From UBA2266 sp964406945 (lineage in GTDB: Bacteria > Planctomycetota > Phycisphaerae > Sedimentisphaerales > Anaerobacaceae): 64,000 nt of DNA. Each line of letters begins with the position of its first letter. The first letter of the stretch is position 1. This document shows, one piece after another, positions 25,474 to 34,069 of this stretch. Position numbers and translations under genes: made by a program. The notes under the pieces are model-generated. The model had not been told where the DNA came from, made no database searches, and worked only from the letters and a program-made list of their open reading frames with translations. The DNA lies in NCBI GenBank assembly GCA_964406945.1, contig CAYOTO010000004.1, forward strand, positions 73,612-137,611. Reading direction: 5' to 3'.

Positions 25474-26709
25474 ATGGAAATAATTGTTCAGAAATTTGGT
25501 GGCACATCGCTTGCGGATGCGGCTAAGATCCGCCGGGCGGCCGAGCGCGTGATCCGGGCCGTAGAGAAAGGCAACAGGGTCGTTGTGGTTTGTTCGGCCA
25601 GAGGCAAACAGACGGATGAACTGATTGCGGATGCTCTGGAACTGAATCCAAACCCCTCCAAACGCGAGATGGATCAGCTTATAAGCACGGGCGAGCAGCA
25701 GACGGCGTCTCTATTTGCAATGGCGCTGCATGCGATGGGCCGCGATGCAATAAGTTTTACCGGCGGTCAGATAGAGATGATGACCGACAGCGTCCATACC
25801 AAGGCGCAGATCAGGAGCGTCGGAGCCGGACGAATACACGACGAGTTGGAAAAAGGCTCCGTCGTGATCGTTGCAGGTTTTCAGGGGGTAGACGAGCAAG
25901 GCAACATCACCACACTGGGCAGAGGCGGCTCCGACACATCCGCGGTCGCTTTGGCGGCGGTCGTCGGCGCCAAAGAATGTGAAATCTACACCGATGTCGA
26001 CGGCATATATTCGGCCGATCCAAGACTTTTCGACAAGGCAGTAAAGCTCGATCAGATCAGCTTCGACGAAATGCTCGAACTGGCCAGCCTGGGCGCCGGT
26101 GTAATGCACAACAGAGCCGTGGCGTTTGGTAAACGTTATGATGTCACAATACATGTCAGAAGCGCCGCCGAAGATAAGGAAGGCACGTTAATTACTCATG
26201 AGGTACCGCAAATGGAAGGTATAGTCGTCTCCGGAGCCACCCTGCAGAAAGATATGGCAAAAATCACTCTTATCGGCGTTAAAAACGTACCCGGCAATGC
26301 CGCCCGGATATTCCACACGCTTGCCGGAGCTAAGGTGGTCGTAAACGACATCATTCAGACGGAAGTGAATCCGAATCAGGCCAACCTCTCATTCATGGTC
26401 GGCAGCGATGATCTCGCAGCGGCAAAAGAGGCGGTGGACGGCATAAAGGATGAAATCGGCTGTGAAGACATGTTCGTTCGCGAGGACATTTCCGAAGTCT
26501 CCGTGGTCGGAGTCGGTATGAGGTCACATTACGGCGTCGCCGAGAAGATGTTCGGTGCTTTGGCCGAAGCTCAGGTCAACATCGACTCGATCACGACAAG
26601 CGAAATACGCATAAGCTGCATCGTCGACAAAGATCAGGGCCAGGCCGCATTGAAGGCCGTTTGCGAATCCTTCGAACTGGATAAGCAGGTCGAGGAGCGA
26701 AGTTCCTGA
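25474..26709 (+). CDS. lysC: Aspartate kinase
   Basis: A 411-residue monofunctional aspartokinase phosphorylating aspartate, the first committed step to lysine, threonine and methionine. Visible are the N-terminal VQKFGGTSLADAAKIRRAAE, SSTGEQQ-like LISTGEQQTASLFAMAL, GRGGSDTSAVALAA and CEIYTDVDGIYSADPR. Residues about 265-411 carry two ACT domains (KITLIGVKNVPGNAARIFHT; VVGVGMRSHYGVAEKMFGAL), so allosteric control is expected. It has its own promoter and a 180-nt structured leader, separate from the hom operon just upstream. The length is normal. Confidence 0.96.
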   Translation: MEIIVQKFGGTSLADAAKIRRAAERVIRAVEKGNRVVVVCSARGKQTDELIADALELNPNPSKREMDQLISTGEQQTASLFAMALHAMGRDAISFTGGQIEMMTDSVHTKAQIRSVGAGRIHDELEKGSVVIVAGFQGVDEQGNITTLGRGGSDTSAVALAAVVGAKECEIYTDVDGIYSADPRLFDKAVKLDQISFDEMLELASLGAGVMHNRAVAFGKRYDVTIHVRSAAEDKEGTLITHEVPQMEGIVVSGATLQKDMAKITLIGVKNVPGNAARIFHTLAGAKVVVNDIIQTEVNPNQANLSFMVGSDDLAAAKEAVDGIKDEIGCEDMFVREDISEVSVVGVGMRSHYGVAEKMFGALAEAQVNIDSITTSEIRISCIVDKDQGQAALKAVCESFELDKQVEERSS

Positions 26710-26740
26710 CAGGATCGATTATCGCCCGGGGAGGATTCAA

Positions 26741-27394
26741 TTGACGCGAAGGCGCAAAGAATATGCCATGAGCCGCCGCAGTCGCAGGCTGATAATTGCG
26801 GCTGTGGCAATTCTCGCGTCAGCGGCAGTCTGGGTTGACCGCAATCACGGGATAATCAATCCGCGGCAATCGCAGCAATCCTCGACACGCCGAGACGCGG
26901 CCGATCTGAGTAAATACGACGGCCGAATATTCTCTGTTGCGAAAGTCATTGACGGCGACACACTGGACATCGATATACCTGACGCCAATTATCCGACCAC
27001 CCGCATCAGGCTGTGGGGCGTGGATTCTCCCGAAAGCGCGAATCCGCGGACCGGTCCGATGTATTTCGGCCCGGAAGCGGCCGCATTTGCCCGCGAACTG
27101 CTCGAAGGAAAAAAGGTGAGCGTATACCTCGATCCGGGAAATAACACCAGAGGCAAATACGGTCGCTTGCTCGCTTATGTAAAACTGCCCGACGGCAGAT
27201 TCTTCAACGAAGTGCTGCTCGAAGAGGGCTACGCCTACGCAGACATCAGATTCCGCCACAGTCATCGCAGCAAATACCGAAGGCTCGAAGCGACCGCCCG
27301 CAGCGCCGGCAAAGGCCTTTGGAAGAGTGTCGAACGCAGCCAGCTGCCCGAGTGGCTTCAGAGAATGAATCCGAAACTTCTCGCAAATGACTGA
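26741..27394 (+). CDS. Staphylococcal-nuclease-like thermonuclease, membrane-anchored or exported
   Basis: A 217-residue protein with a basic N terminus and one hydrophobic segment (LIIAAVAILASAAVWV), then an SNase domain. Catalytic and Ca2+-binding motifs are VAKVIDGDTLDIDI, TTRIRLWGVDSPESANPR with the active-site Arg, and NNTRGKYGRLLAYV with the second Arg. It cleaves DNA and RNA outside the cytoplasm, from family knowledge. The start is a TTG at 26741 with GGGGAGG nine bases upstream; the first ATG (26768) has no ribosome site but would still retain the hydrophobic segment. It lies 31 bp behind lysC. Confidence 0.85.
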   Translation: MTRRRKEYAMSRRSRRLIIAAVAILASAAVWVDRNHGIINPRQSQQSSTRRDAADLSKYDGRIFSVAKVIDGDTLDIDIPDANYPTTRIRLWGVDSPESANPRTGPMYFGPEAAAFARELLEGKKVSVYLDPGNNTRGKYGRLLAYVKLPDGRFFNEVLLEEGYAYADIRFRHSHRSKYRRLEATARSAGKGLWKSVERSQLPEWLQRMNPKLLAND

Positions 27395-27457
27395 GAGTGT
27401 GACAACTGCGCCGCGCCGCAAAAGGCGCATCGGATTGCAAAAGGAGGCTGGCAACAT

Positions 27458-28480
27458 ATGCCTAAGACGAACATATTAGCGACCCTGGGACCGGCCAGCG
27501 GTGACTACAGTACTCTACGCAAGATGTACACAGCGAGTCTGGACGCGGTAAGGCTCAATTTCTCGCATGGCAGTCACAACCAGCACCGGGAATACATCGA
27601 GCTGGTTCGAACGCTCAATGCCAGGTACCGCCGGCGCATCAGGATAATGGCCGATCTGGAAGGTTTTCGCATACGTGTTGGCAAGTTCAAGAGCGCCAAA
27701 AGCAGGATCCTCAAGAGCCGCACGGTTGTGTGGCTAAGCAACGAGCCGGGCGCATCCGGCCCGAAGACGATCCCGTTTGATTATCATGGCGACCTTTCCA
27801 AGATCAAACCAAAGCAGTCGATATTCATCGACGACGGCAATCTCATCCTTCGGGTCAGAGAGACGACGGCTACCAGCATAAAGGCCGATGTGATCGAAGG
27901 CGGCGAACTTAAACAGAGAAAAGGCATCAACATGCCGGGGGCGGACCTTGATTTCGAGGAGCTCACCGACAAAGATAGACAGGATATAGAATTTGCCGTT
28001 AGCCACAAGGTCGACTTTATCGCTCTGTCTTTTGTTCGTGATGCAAAAGACGTCGAGCAGGCCGCGGACCTGGTGAAACCACGACTGCCCGAGTGCAAAA
28101 TCTGTGCGAAAATCGAAAGCAGGCAGGCAATCGAGAACATCGACGCCATCATCGAGGCTGCCGATGCGATTATGATCGCTCGAGGTGACATGGGGGTGGC
28201 AATTCCGATCTACCAGGTTCCCATCGTTCAAAAGCAGATCATCGCGAAGTGCAACGCGGCCGGCAAGATCGTCATTACGGCAACACAGATGCTCGAACAC
28301 ATGACCGAGCACAGCCGCCCCACCCGGGCCGAGGTTACTGATGTGGCGAACGCGATTATCGACGGGACGGATTATGTGATGCTCTCGGCCGAAACAGCCG
28401 CCGGCAAGTACCCTTACGAATCGGTGCTGATGATGAACGAAATCATCAAATACACAGAGGCGAACATGGCCGGTCTTTAG
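27458..28480 (+). CDS. Pyruvate kinase, short form without C-terminal domain
   Basis: A 340-residue protein against about 470 for ordinary pyruvate kinase. It holds the N segment (ILATLGPASGDYSTLRKMY), the B domain and the catalytic barrel: VRLNFSHGSH, CAKIESRQAIENIDAI with the catalytic Lys, IMIARGDMGVAIP, and ITATQMLEHM followed by PTRAEVTDVANAIIDGTDYV. The protein ends at the end of the barrel (YPYESVLMMNEIIKYTE), so the regulatory C domain is absent. It should convert phosphoenolpyruvate and ADP to pyruvate and ATP, probably without classical allosteric control. AAAAGGAGG precedes the ATG by 10 bp. The stop is clean, and convergent genes leave 27 bp. Confidence 0.85.
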   Translation: MPKTNILATLGPASGDYSTLRKMYTASLDAVRLNFSHGSHNQHREYIELVRTLNARYRRRIRIMADLEGFRIRVGKFKSAKSRILKSRTVVWLSNEPGASGPKTIPFDYHGDLSKIKPKQSIFIDDGNLILRVRETTATSIKADVIEGGELKQRKGINMPGADLDFEELTDKDRQDIEFAVSHKVDFIALSFVRDAKDVEQAADLVKPRLPECKICAKIESRQAIENIDAIIEAADAIMIARGDMGVAIPIYQVPIVQKQIIAKCNAAGKIVITATQMLEHMTEHSRPTRAEVTDVANAIIDGTDYVMLSAETAAGKYPYESVLMMNEIIKYTEANMAGL

Positions 28481-28507
28481 CCGCCCACAAGGAACACCGC
28501 GGCGTTG

Positions 28508-29878
28508 CTAAAGCCCGTATTCCTTTATCTTACGATACAACGTCCGCTCGCCTATTCCCAGTGTTTTCGCGGCCTGTTCCCTGTTGCCCCTGGTCTTGGC
28601 AAGTGTGTCGACGATCGCCTGTTTTTCCAGATCGTTCAGCGAAACCCCGCCCAGGTCAGCGGTTCCAATAGCGCTTCCGGTTAACTGTCTGGGTCTGTGT
28701 ATTTCCGGCGGGATATCCTGGACGTCCAGCTCGTCCCGGTCGCACATAACAACCATCGTTCTAATAGCGTTGCGCAACTGGCGAATGTTGCCGGGCCAGT
28801 CGTAATTCTTGAGGATGCTCATCGCAGCGTCTGTTATACCGGAAACCTTCGAACCGGTCTCCCCTGTCGCCTCTTCCAGAAAATACTCCACAAGGGCCGG
28901 TATGTCTTCCGGACGGTCCTTCAAACTGGGCAACGTAACATTGACGCCCTTGATGCGGAAGTAAAGATCCTGTCTGAATTTCTTCTGCTCAACCAGTTCT
29001 CCGAGGCTTTGATTGGTCGCGCTGATTACACGGACATCGACCACCCGCGGCTTAGTCGAGCCTACCGGAAGGACCACGCCGTCTTCCAGCACACGCAGCA
29101 GCTTGGCTTGCATGTTCAGAGGCATGTCACCAATCTCGTCCAGGAACAACGTCCCCTCGTCTGCTATTTCGAAAAGGCCTTTGCGGTCGGCGGTAGCGCC
29201 GGTAAATGCTCCTTTGACGTGGCCGAAGAGTTCGCTTTCCAACAGTGTCTCGGTAAGACCTGCGCAATTGATCGGCTTGAACGGTTTGTTCCACCGGGGC
29301 GAATTTTCGTGAATAGCCCGGGCCAGCAGTTCCTTGCCGGTCCCGCTGCCGCCTTCTATAAGAACGCTGATATCGGTCGGCGCGACCCTTCGCAGAACCT
29401 CGAAGATGCCCTGCATTGCGGGACTGTGGCCTTTGATGCCCTCAAAAATGAACTCTTCTTCGTTTCTGGCGGCTTGCCGCGTCTTTCTGGAACGCCCCGT
29501 GGTCGCCTTTCGACAGGCCTGCGTTACCAGTGTTCTGAACTGCTCAATGTCAATGGGCTTGACGAGATAATCGTATGCCCCGCGCTTGATGGCCTCCTTG
29601 CATGTTTCGATGGTGGCGTAAGCCGTAATCAGAATGACTTCCGTGTCGGGCGTCTCCTTCTTCACTTCGTCGAGCACTTCGAGGCCGTCGATCTTACCTT
29701 CGAGCTTCAGATCCGTAACTACGACATCGACGTGCCGGCTTCGCGCCAACTCGACGGCATCTTTGCCCGTATACACCGCCATCGCCTTACTGCAGACTTT
29801 TTCTATCGCTTCTACGAGCCCGTCGGCGTGGTCTCGTTCGTCGTCAACTATCAATACTATGCCGGTTCGATCCTTCAC
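28508..29878 (-). CDS. NtrC-family sigma-54-dependent response regulator
   Basis: A 456-residue activator with three domains. The receiver (1-120) shows IVLIVDDERDHADGLVEAI and the phosphorylatable Asp in VVVTDLKL. The AAA+ domain (about 150-385) has Walker A GGSGTGKELLARAI, the sigma-54-contacting loop VKGAFTGAT, and Walker B GTLFLDEIGDMP. A Fis-type helix-turn-helix ends the protein (NREQAAKTLGIGERTLYRKI). The start is a GTG at 29878, with GAGG ten bases upstream and just before the receiver; the open frame further 5' runs through the kinase gene in another frame. It follows the kinase by 14 bp, forming a two-component pair. Targets are unknown. Confidence 0.92.
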   Translation of the reverse strand: MKDRTGIVLIVDDERDHADGLVEAIEKVCSKAMAVYTGKDAVELARSRHVDVVVTDLKLEGKIDGLEVLDEVKKETPDTEVILITAYATIETCKEAIKRGAYDYLVKPIDIEQFRTLVTQACRKATTGRSRKTRQAARNEEEFIFEGIKGHSPAMQGIFEVLRRVAPTDISVLIEGGSGTGKELLARAIHENSPRWNKPFKPINCAGLTETLLESELFGHVKGAFTGATADRKGLFEIADEGTLFLDEIGDMPLNMQAKLLRVLEDGVVLPVGSTKPRVVDVRVISATNQSLGELVEQKKFRQDLYFRIKGVNVTLPSLKDRPEDIPALVEYFLEEATGETGSKVSGITDAAMSILKNYDWPGNIRQLRNAIRTMVVMCDRDELDVQDIPPEIHRPRQLTGSAIGTADLGGVSLNDLEKQAIVDTLAKTRGNREQAAKTLGIGERTLYRKIKEYGL

Positions 29879-29892
29879 AGCCAAAAACCTCG

Positions 29893-30687
29893 TCAACTCT
29901 GTCGCGGTAGTCTTATGGTAAAACTGGCTCCCTTGCCTTCTTCGCTCTGGACGTCTATCGAGCCTCCGTGGGCCAGTATGATTTTTCTGGCCGTCGAAAG
30001 CCCCAGTCCGGTTCCGTCTCGCCTGGAGGAAAAGTATGCGTCGAAGATGTGAGGCAGTTTGTCGGGGGCTATGCCCGGTCCAGTGTCGCTTATGCGGATT
30101 ATTGCGAAACCGCCCTCGGTGTTCGTCGTGACCATCAGCTCGCCCGGCCCGGTCATTGCCTGCTGGGCGTTTACAAACAAATTCAAAAGCACCTGCTTGA
30201 GCATATCCACGTCCACGCGGCACATGATCTGAGAGCCCGAAAGCTGATACCGCAAGGTGATTGCGTGTTTTTGGGCCTGTGGAGCGTAGAAATCGATCAT
30301 GTCTCCGACAAGCTCGTTTATATCGGCGCTGACCAGTTGAAGTTCGGTCTTGGCGACGTATCGTAGAAAGCTCTCCAGTATCTGTTCGAGCCTGTCGGTC
30401 TCCTTCTTCACCACACCGATCTTGCGCCTGGCCCTGGCGATATCACCGTCCACATCGTCATCTGCGAGGGTTTCCAGATCCTCTCTGATGAGCTGCAGAT
30501 TGACCTTCACCGTCGAAAGCGGGTTCTTGATTTCGTGTGCAAGCTCCCCCGTGAGCCTGGCCAGCTCTTCGAACTGTTCGCCGGCTTCAGCGCTGCAGGT
30601 ACGGTTCCTGCCGGTCCTTTTGCACTGCACCAGGACCGGCACTAAAACCACGCAAGCAACACCAAGACCCGCTATGAACTGTAACAC
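29893..30687 (-). CDS. NtrB-like sensor histidine kinase
   Basis: A 264-residue kinase, partner of the response regulator directly downstream. One membrane segment opens the protein (FIAGLGVACVVLVPVLV). HisKA follows with GELAHEIKNPLSTVKVNLQL and its phospho-acceptor His, then HATPase motifs NLFVNAQQAM, ISDTGPGI and GTGLGLSTARKI. There is no sensory domain beyond the short membrane part, so signals probably arrive through partners or the membrane. The start chosen is the GTG at 30687, which has AGGGGAG just upstream; a TTG at 30723 is in frame but has a weaker ribosome site. Confidence 0.88.
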   Translation of the reverse strand: MLQFIAGLGVACVVLVPVLVQCKRTGRNRTCSAEAGEQFEELARLTGELAHEIKNPLSTVKVNLQLIREDLETLADDDVDGDIARARRKIGVVKKETDRLEQILESFLRYVAKTELQLVSADINELVGDMIDFYAPQAQKHAITLRYQLSGSQIMCRVDVDMLKQVLLNLFVNAQQAMTGPGELMVTTNTEGGFAIIRISDTGPGIAPDKLPHIFDAYFSSRRDGTGLGLSTARKIILAHGGSIDVQSEEGKGASFTIRLPRQS

Positions 30688-30752
30688 GGTTGCTCCCCTG
30701 CCTTCAAACGCGTCATTCGACAACCAGCAGGCCGGGCCCTATCGGCGGGGTT

Positions 30753-32933
30753 TCACTCCTTCTCGGCCTTGTCCTTGCCTCCGGCTTTGTCGCTGTCGTC
30801 CTTTTCCTGCTTCTGGCCTTTGCCCATTTCCTTCAGAGCGGCCTTGCGCGAAAGTCTGAGCCTGCCCTGATCATCCATGGCAAGGAGTTTGACATGAATT
30901 TCGTCGCCGGCCTTGCAAACGTCTTCGACCGTCTTGACGTAGCCGTCGCTCAACTCGCTTATATGACAGAGCCCTTCGACGCCGGGTATAATCTCCACGA
31001 ACACTCCGAAGTCCTTGACCGACACGACCTTGGCGTTTTCATATATGCGTCCCACCTGGGGCGGCTGAGTTATCGATTCGATAATCTCTCTCGCCTTGAT
31101 ATGGCCGTCTCCTCCGACACAACTGATATAAACCGTACCGTCTTCTTCGACCTCGATAGTCGTGTTGGTATCTTCCTGGATGCTCTTGATCACTTTCCCA
31201 CCCGGGCCGATTATCTTGCCGATCATCTCCGGATCGATCTCGATGCTGACCAGCTTTGGTGCGTAGACGCTCAGTTCCGGTTTTGGCTCGCTGATCGCCT
31301 TGTTCATCGAATCGAGTATACGATGGCGGGCCTGTTTTGCCCTTTCCATGGCTTCGAGCATGATCTCATGCTGTAGGCCCTCGGCCTTGATATCGAGCTG
31401 AATGCCCGTGATGCCCTCTGTCGTACCGGCGATCTTGAAGTCCATGTCGCCGAAATGATCCTCTTCGCCGAGGATGTCCGTGAGCAGCTCATACCTGCCG
31501 TTCTCATCGCTTATCATGCCGATAGAAATGCCGGCGACCGGCCTGGCCATGGGTACACCCGCGTCCATCAGCGCCAGTGAGCCGCCGCATACCGAGGCCA
31601 TCGAGCTTGAGCCGTTCGATTCGGTAATATCCGACACGATTCGGATGGTATAGGCGAAATCCTCATTGTCCGGTCTTAGTGCTTCGAGGCATTTTTCCGC
31701 CAGTGCGCCGTGGCCGATCTCCCGTCGCCCCACGCCGCGGATGGGTCTTACCTCACCCACCGAGTATGGCGGGAAGTTGTAGTGCAATGTAAAGCTCTGG
31801 GCGTACTCATCCTGCAGCCCGTCAATAATCTGGGCGTCGCGGATGGTACCGAGCGTTACGCTGACCATCGCCTGCGTTTCACCCCTGGTAAACAGAGCCG
31901 AACCGTGCGTTCTGGGCAGAACGCCGACCTCGCATTCGATTGGCCTTATATCCCCATACGCCCTGCCGTCCGATCTCTTGCCCTGCAGCAGCAATTCTCT
32001 GACAACTTCTTTCTCGATTTTGCCCCAGATGCGGTTAAGAAGCCCTGGTTCGCAGATCGGTTCGGCATCAGGGTCCTCTGCGCCTATTGCACAGTAATCT
32101 TTCGCCAGTTCATCGAACAGAGCCTTGACGGCATCACCACGCTCCTGTTTGTCGGGAATCTGCTTGGCTTCTGTGAGTCTGTCGATGATCTGGCCGTGCA
32201 TCTTGCCATACAGTTCATCATCCCACTCGGCCAGCGGCGTCTCCTTTTCGACGCCGATCTGCTCACGCACCTCTTCAATCATCTCGCAAATTTCGCGAAC
32301 GATCCCGTGGGCCTTCTGAATTGCTTCGGCAACGTCCGCCTCGGGAGCCTCCTTGGCGGCCACTTCGATCATGTTTATCGCTTCCTTACGGCCACCGACA
32401 AGGACGTTCATATCGCCCTGCTCCAATTGATCGTAGGTAGGATTGATTACGAGTTCGCCGTTAACCCGTCCCACGCGGCACGATCCGGTCGGTCCCATGA
32501 AGGGTATTCTGCTGATCGTAAGCGCCGCGCTGGCGCCGATCATGGCCGGAACGTCCGGATCATTGTCGCGGTCGGCGCTGAAAACGGATGCGATAACCTG
32601 GACTTCCTGAAAATACCCATCCGGGAACAGTGGACGAATAGGCCTGTCGATCATCCTCGCGGTCAGGGTCTCTTTGGTGCTGGGTCTGCCCTCCCTTTTT
32701 ATAAACCCGCCGGGAAACTTACCGGCCGCACTGTGCCTCTCTCTGTATTCTACGCTGAGCGGGAAGAAATCTATGTTTTCATTCCTCGGAGGCGCCGTGG
32801 TCGCAGTCACAAGTACGACTGTTTCGCCGTACTGCACAACTACTGCACCATGCGCCTGCTTAGCTATCCTGCCTGTTTCAATCGAAAGCGTTCTGCCTCC
32901 GATTTGCCGTTCTACTTTAATCACTTCTGCCAT
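30753..32933 (-). CDS. pnp: Polyribonucleotide nucleotidyltransferase (PNPase)
   Basis: A 726-residue phosphorolytic 3'-5' exoribonuclease. Two RNase PH-like domains are visible (FIKREGRPSTKETLTARMID near 85; LPRTHGSALFTRGETQAMVS near 370; FGDMDFKIAGTTEGITGIQL near 490), followed by a KH domain (IIGPGGKVIKSIQEDT near 565) and an S1 domain (KVVSVKDFGVFVEIIPGVEG). The C-terminal tail after about residue 690 is a charged K/D/E/G stretch, which in other bacteria can bind partners. It follows rpsO by about 80 bp in the classical rpsO-pnp order. Confidence 0.97.
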   Translation of the reverse strand: MAEVIKVERQIGGRTLSIETGRIAKQAHGAVVVQYGETVVLVTATTAPPRNENIDFFPLSVEYRERHSAAGKFPGGFIKREGRPSTKETLTARMIDRPIRPLFPDGYFQEVQVIASVFSADRDNDPDVPAMIGASAALTISRIPFMGPTGSCRVGRVNGELVINPTYDQLEQGDMNVLVGGRKEAINMIEVAAKEAPEADVAEAIQKAHGIVREICEMIEEVREQIGVEKETPLAEWDDELYGKMHGQIIDRLTEAKQIPDKQERGDAVKALFDELAKDYCAIGAEDPDAEPICEPGLLNRIWGKIEKEVVRELLLQGKRSDGRAYGDIRPIECEVGVLPRTHGSALFTRGETQAMVSVTLGTIRDAQIIDGLQDEYAQSFTLHYNFPPYSVGEVRPIRGVGRREIGHGALAEKCLEALRPDNEDFAYTIRIVSDITESNGSSSMASVCGGSLALMDAGVPMARPVAGISIGMISDENGRYELLTDILGEEDHFGDMDFKIAGTTEGITGIQLDIKAEGLQHEIMLEAMERAKQARHRILDSMNKAISEPKPELSVYAPKLVSIEIDPEMIGKIIGPGGKVIKSIQEDTNTTIEVEEDGTVYISCVGGDGHIKAREIIESITQPPQVGRIYENAKVVSVKDFGVFVEIIPGVEGLCHISELSDGYVKTVEDVCKAGDEIHVKLLAMDDQGRLRLSRKAALKEMGKGQKQEKDDSDKAGGKDKAEKE

Positions 32934-33011
32934 AAATTACCTCTCTGGGATATGCGCAGGCTTCTAAACGGGACGCCCTCGCCCCGGCCCCACACATGTC
33001 CGAAAAAAAAC

Positions 33012-33278
33012 TTACTTACGCAAACCAAGCCGCGTTATTATGCTGCGATACCGACCTACATCCTTTTTGCCGACGTATTTCAGCAGCGCCGATCGGGTAC
33101 CTACCATTTTGAGAAGACCACGCCTGGATGAATGGTCCTTGGGATGATTTTTGAGATGCTCTGTCAGTTCGTTGATTCGCCTGGTCAGCAAAGCAATCTG
33201 CACTTCCGGCGAGCCCGTATCTCCCTCATGCGTCTCATAATCGCCGATTATCTGGCCTTTATCCTGCTTCGTTAGCAT
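33012..33278 (-). CDS. rpsO: 30S ribosomal protein S15
   Basis: An 88-residue primary 16S rRNA-binding protein with the family signature from TGSPEVQIALLTRRINELTE to HSSRRGLLKMVGTRSALLKY. The size is normal. It has its own promoter at 33375-33347 and is co-transcribed with pnp downstream. In E. coli S15 represses its own translation through the leader; whether that happens here is unknown. Confidence 0.98.
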   Translation of the reverse strand: MLTKQDKGQIIGDYETHEGDTGSPEVQIALLTRRINELTEHLKNHPKDHSSRRGLLKMVGTRSALLKYVGKKDVGRYRSIITRLGLRK

Positions 33279-33596
33279 CTTTCCAATAAATCCTTTCGCC
33301 TACATGAACTCGTTCTATACGTCTTACCATCAAAATAGAATCGGATATTATAGTGCCGTCCTGCAATGCTTGCAAGCACTTTCCCTACAAACTCAAGATA
33401 AAAAACGCCCTTACAAAGCTGTTTTTGGGGAGAAATCCGACGTTTCGAGCCCTGGATACGCCTTTTGTCAAACAAAACCTTAATTCAGCAGCCACAAACT
33501 GAAAAAAGCCGGTTTACCCTCACTCGGAGTCCTGATGTTTTACGGGCTGTATCGGCTCTCTGTTCAGCAAAGAGAAGCACCGGGCGAAATGTACTT
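33279..33596. other. Intergenic region between ruvX and rpsO
   Basis: 318 bp that hold the rpsO promoter at 33347-33375 and about 70 nt of rpsO leader. No strong terminator is evident for the upstream pgi-manC-ruvX operon, and no gene is seen. Confidence 0.5.
33347..33375 (-). promoter_or_regulatory. Sigma-70-type promoter of rpsO-pnp
   Basis: On the minus strand TTGCAA (33375-33370), a 17-nt spacer and a perfect TATAAT (33352-33347), about 70 bp before the rpsO ATG. Confidence 0.75.
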
Positions 33597-34037
33597 TTAC
33601 TGCGAACACATCGGGCCTGCCTGATTATTCTCGCAACTTCTTTCTTCGAGAAAGGTCTGCAGAATGTGAGCGGCAGCCAGTGCGTCAAGCGGTTTTCGCT
33701 TATGCTTGCGCTTGCGGTCTACCGACGCGAACTTCTGCTCGGCCTCGAAACTGCTGAGCCGTTCATCTTGAAAGTGAATCGGAATTTCAAGCCTTTTCCG
33801 CAGTTCTGAGGCGAATTCTCGCACCTTCCTGGCCTGAGGCCCCTCGGAATCATCCATGTTGAGCGGCAGACCTATCACCACGGCCTCGACATCTTCTTTA
33901 TCGACAACGGCGAGGATTTCTTCGAATATGTTGCCGCGGCGGTCCAGAACGGCCAGAGGCGACGATATCGTTTCATTCGCATCGCATATTGCCAGGCCAA
34001 CCCTTCTGCCGCCGTGATCTATCGCCAGGTACCTCAT
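33597..34037 (-). CDS. ruvX: Holliday-junction resolvase-like YqgF/RuvX (pre-16S rRNA nuclease)
   Basis: A 146-residue RNase H-fold protein. It starts with the conserved YLAIDHGGRRVGLAICD (catalytic Asp), has AVVIGLPLNMDDSEG in the middle and closes with the family pattern FQDERLSSFEAEQKF and RKPLDALAAAHILQTFL. YqgF proteins trim 16S rRNA 5' ends and may resolve junctions. The start at 34037 gives the conserved N terminus. An alternative ATG at 34070 overlaps the manC stop as TGATG, which would couple translation and add 11 residues. It is the last gene of the pgi-manC-ruvX group. Confidence 0.9.
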   Translation of the reverse strand: MRYLAIDHGGRRVGLAICDANETISSPLAVLDRRGNIFEEILAVVDKEDVEAVVIGLPLNMDDSEGPQARKVREFASELRKRLEIPIHFQDERLSSFEAEQKFASVDRKRKHKRKPLDALAAAHILQTFLEERSCENNQAGPMCSQ

Positions 34038-34069
34038 AATCAGCTGAAATCGCCGAAAACACCACCGCA

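Noticed and set aside
28697..30052. 451-codon open frame on the plus strand
   Set aside because: Antisense to the NtrC-type regulator and the end of the kinase gene.
31710..33131. 473-codon open frame on the plus strand
   Set aside because: Antisense to pnp and rpsO, both certain genes.
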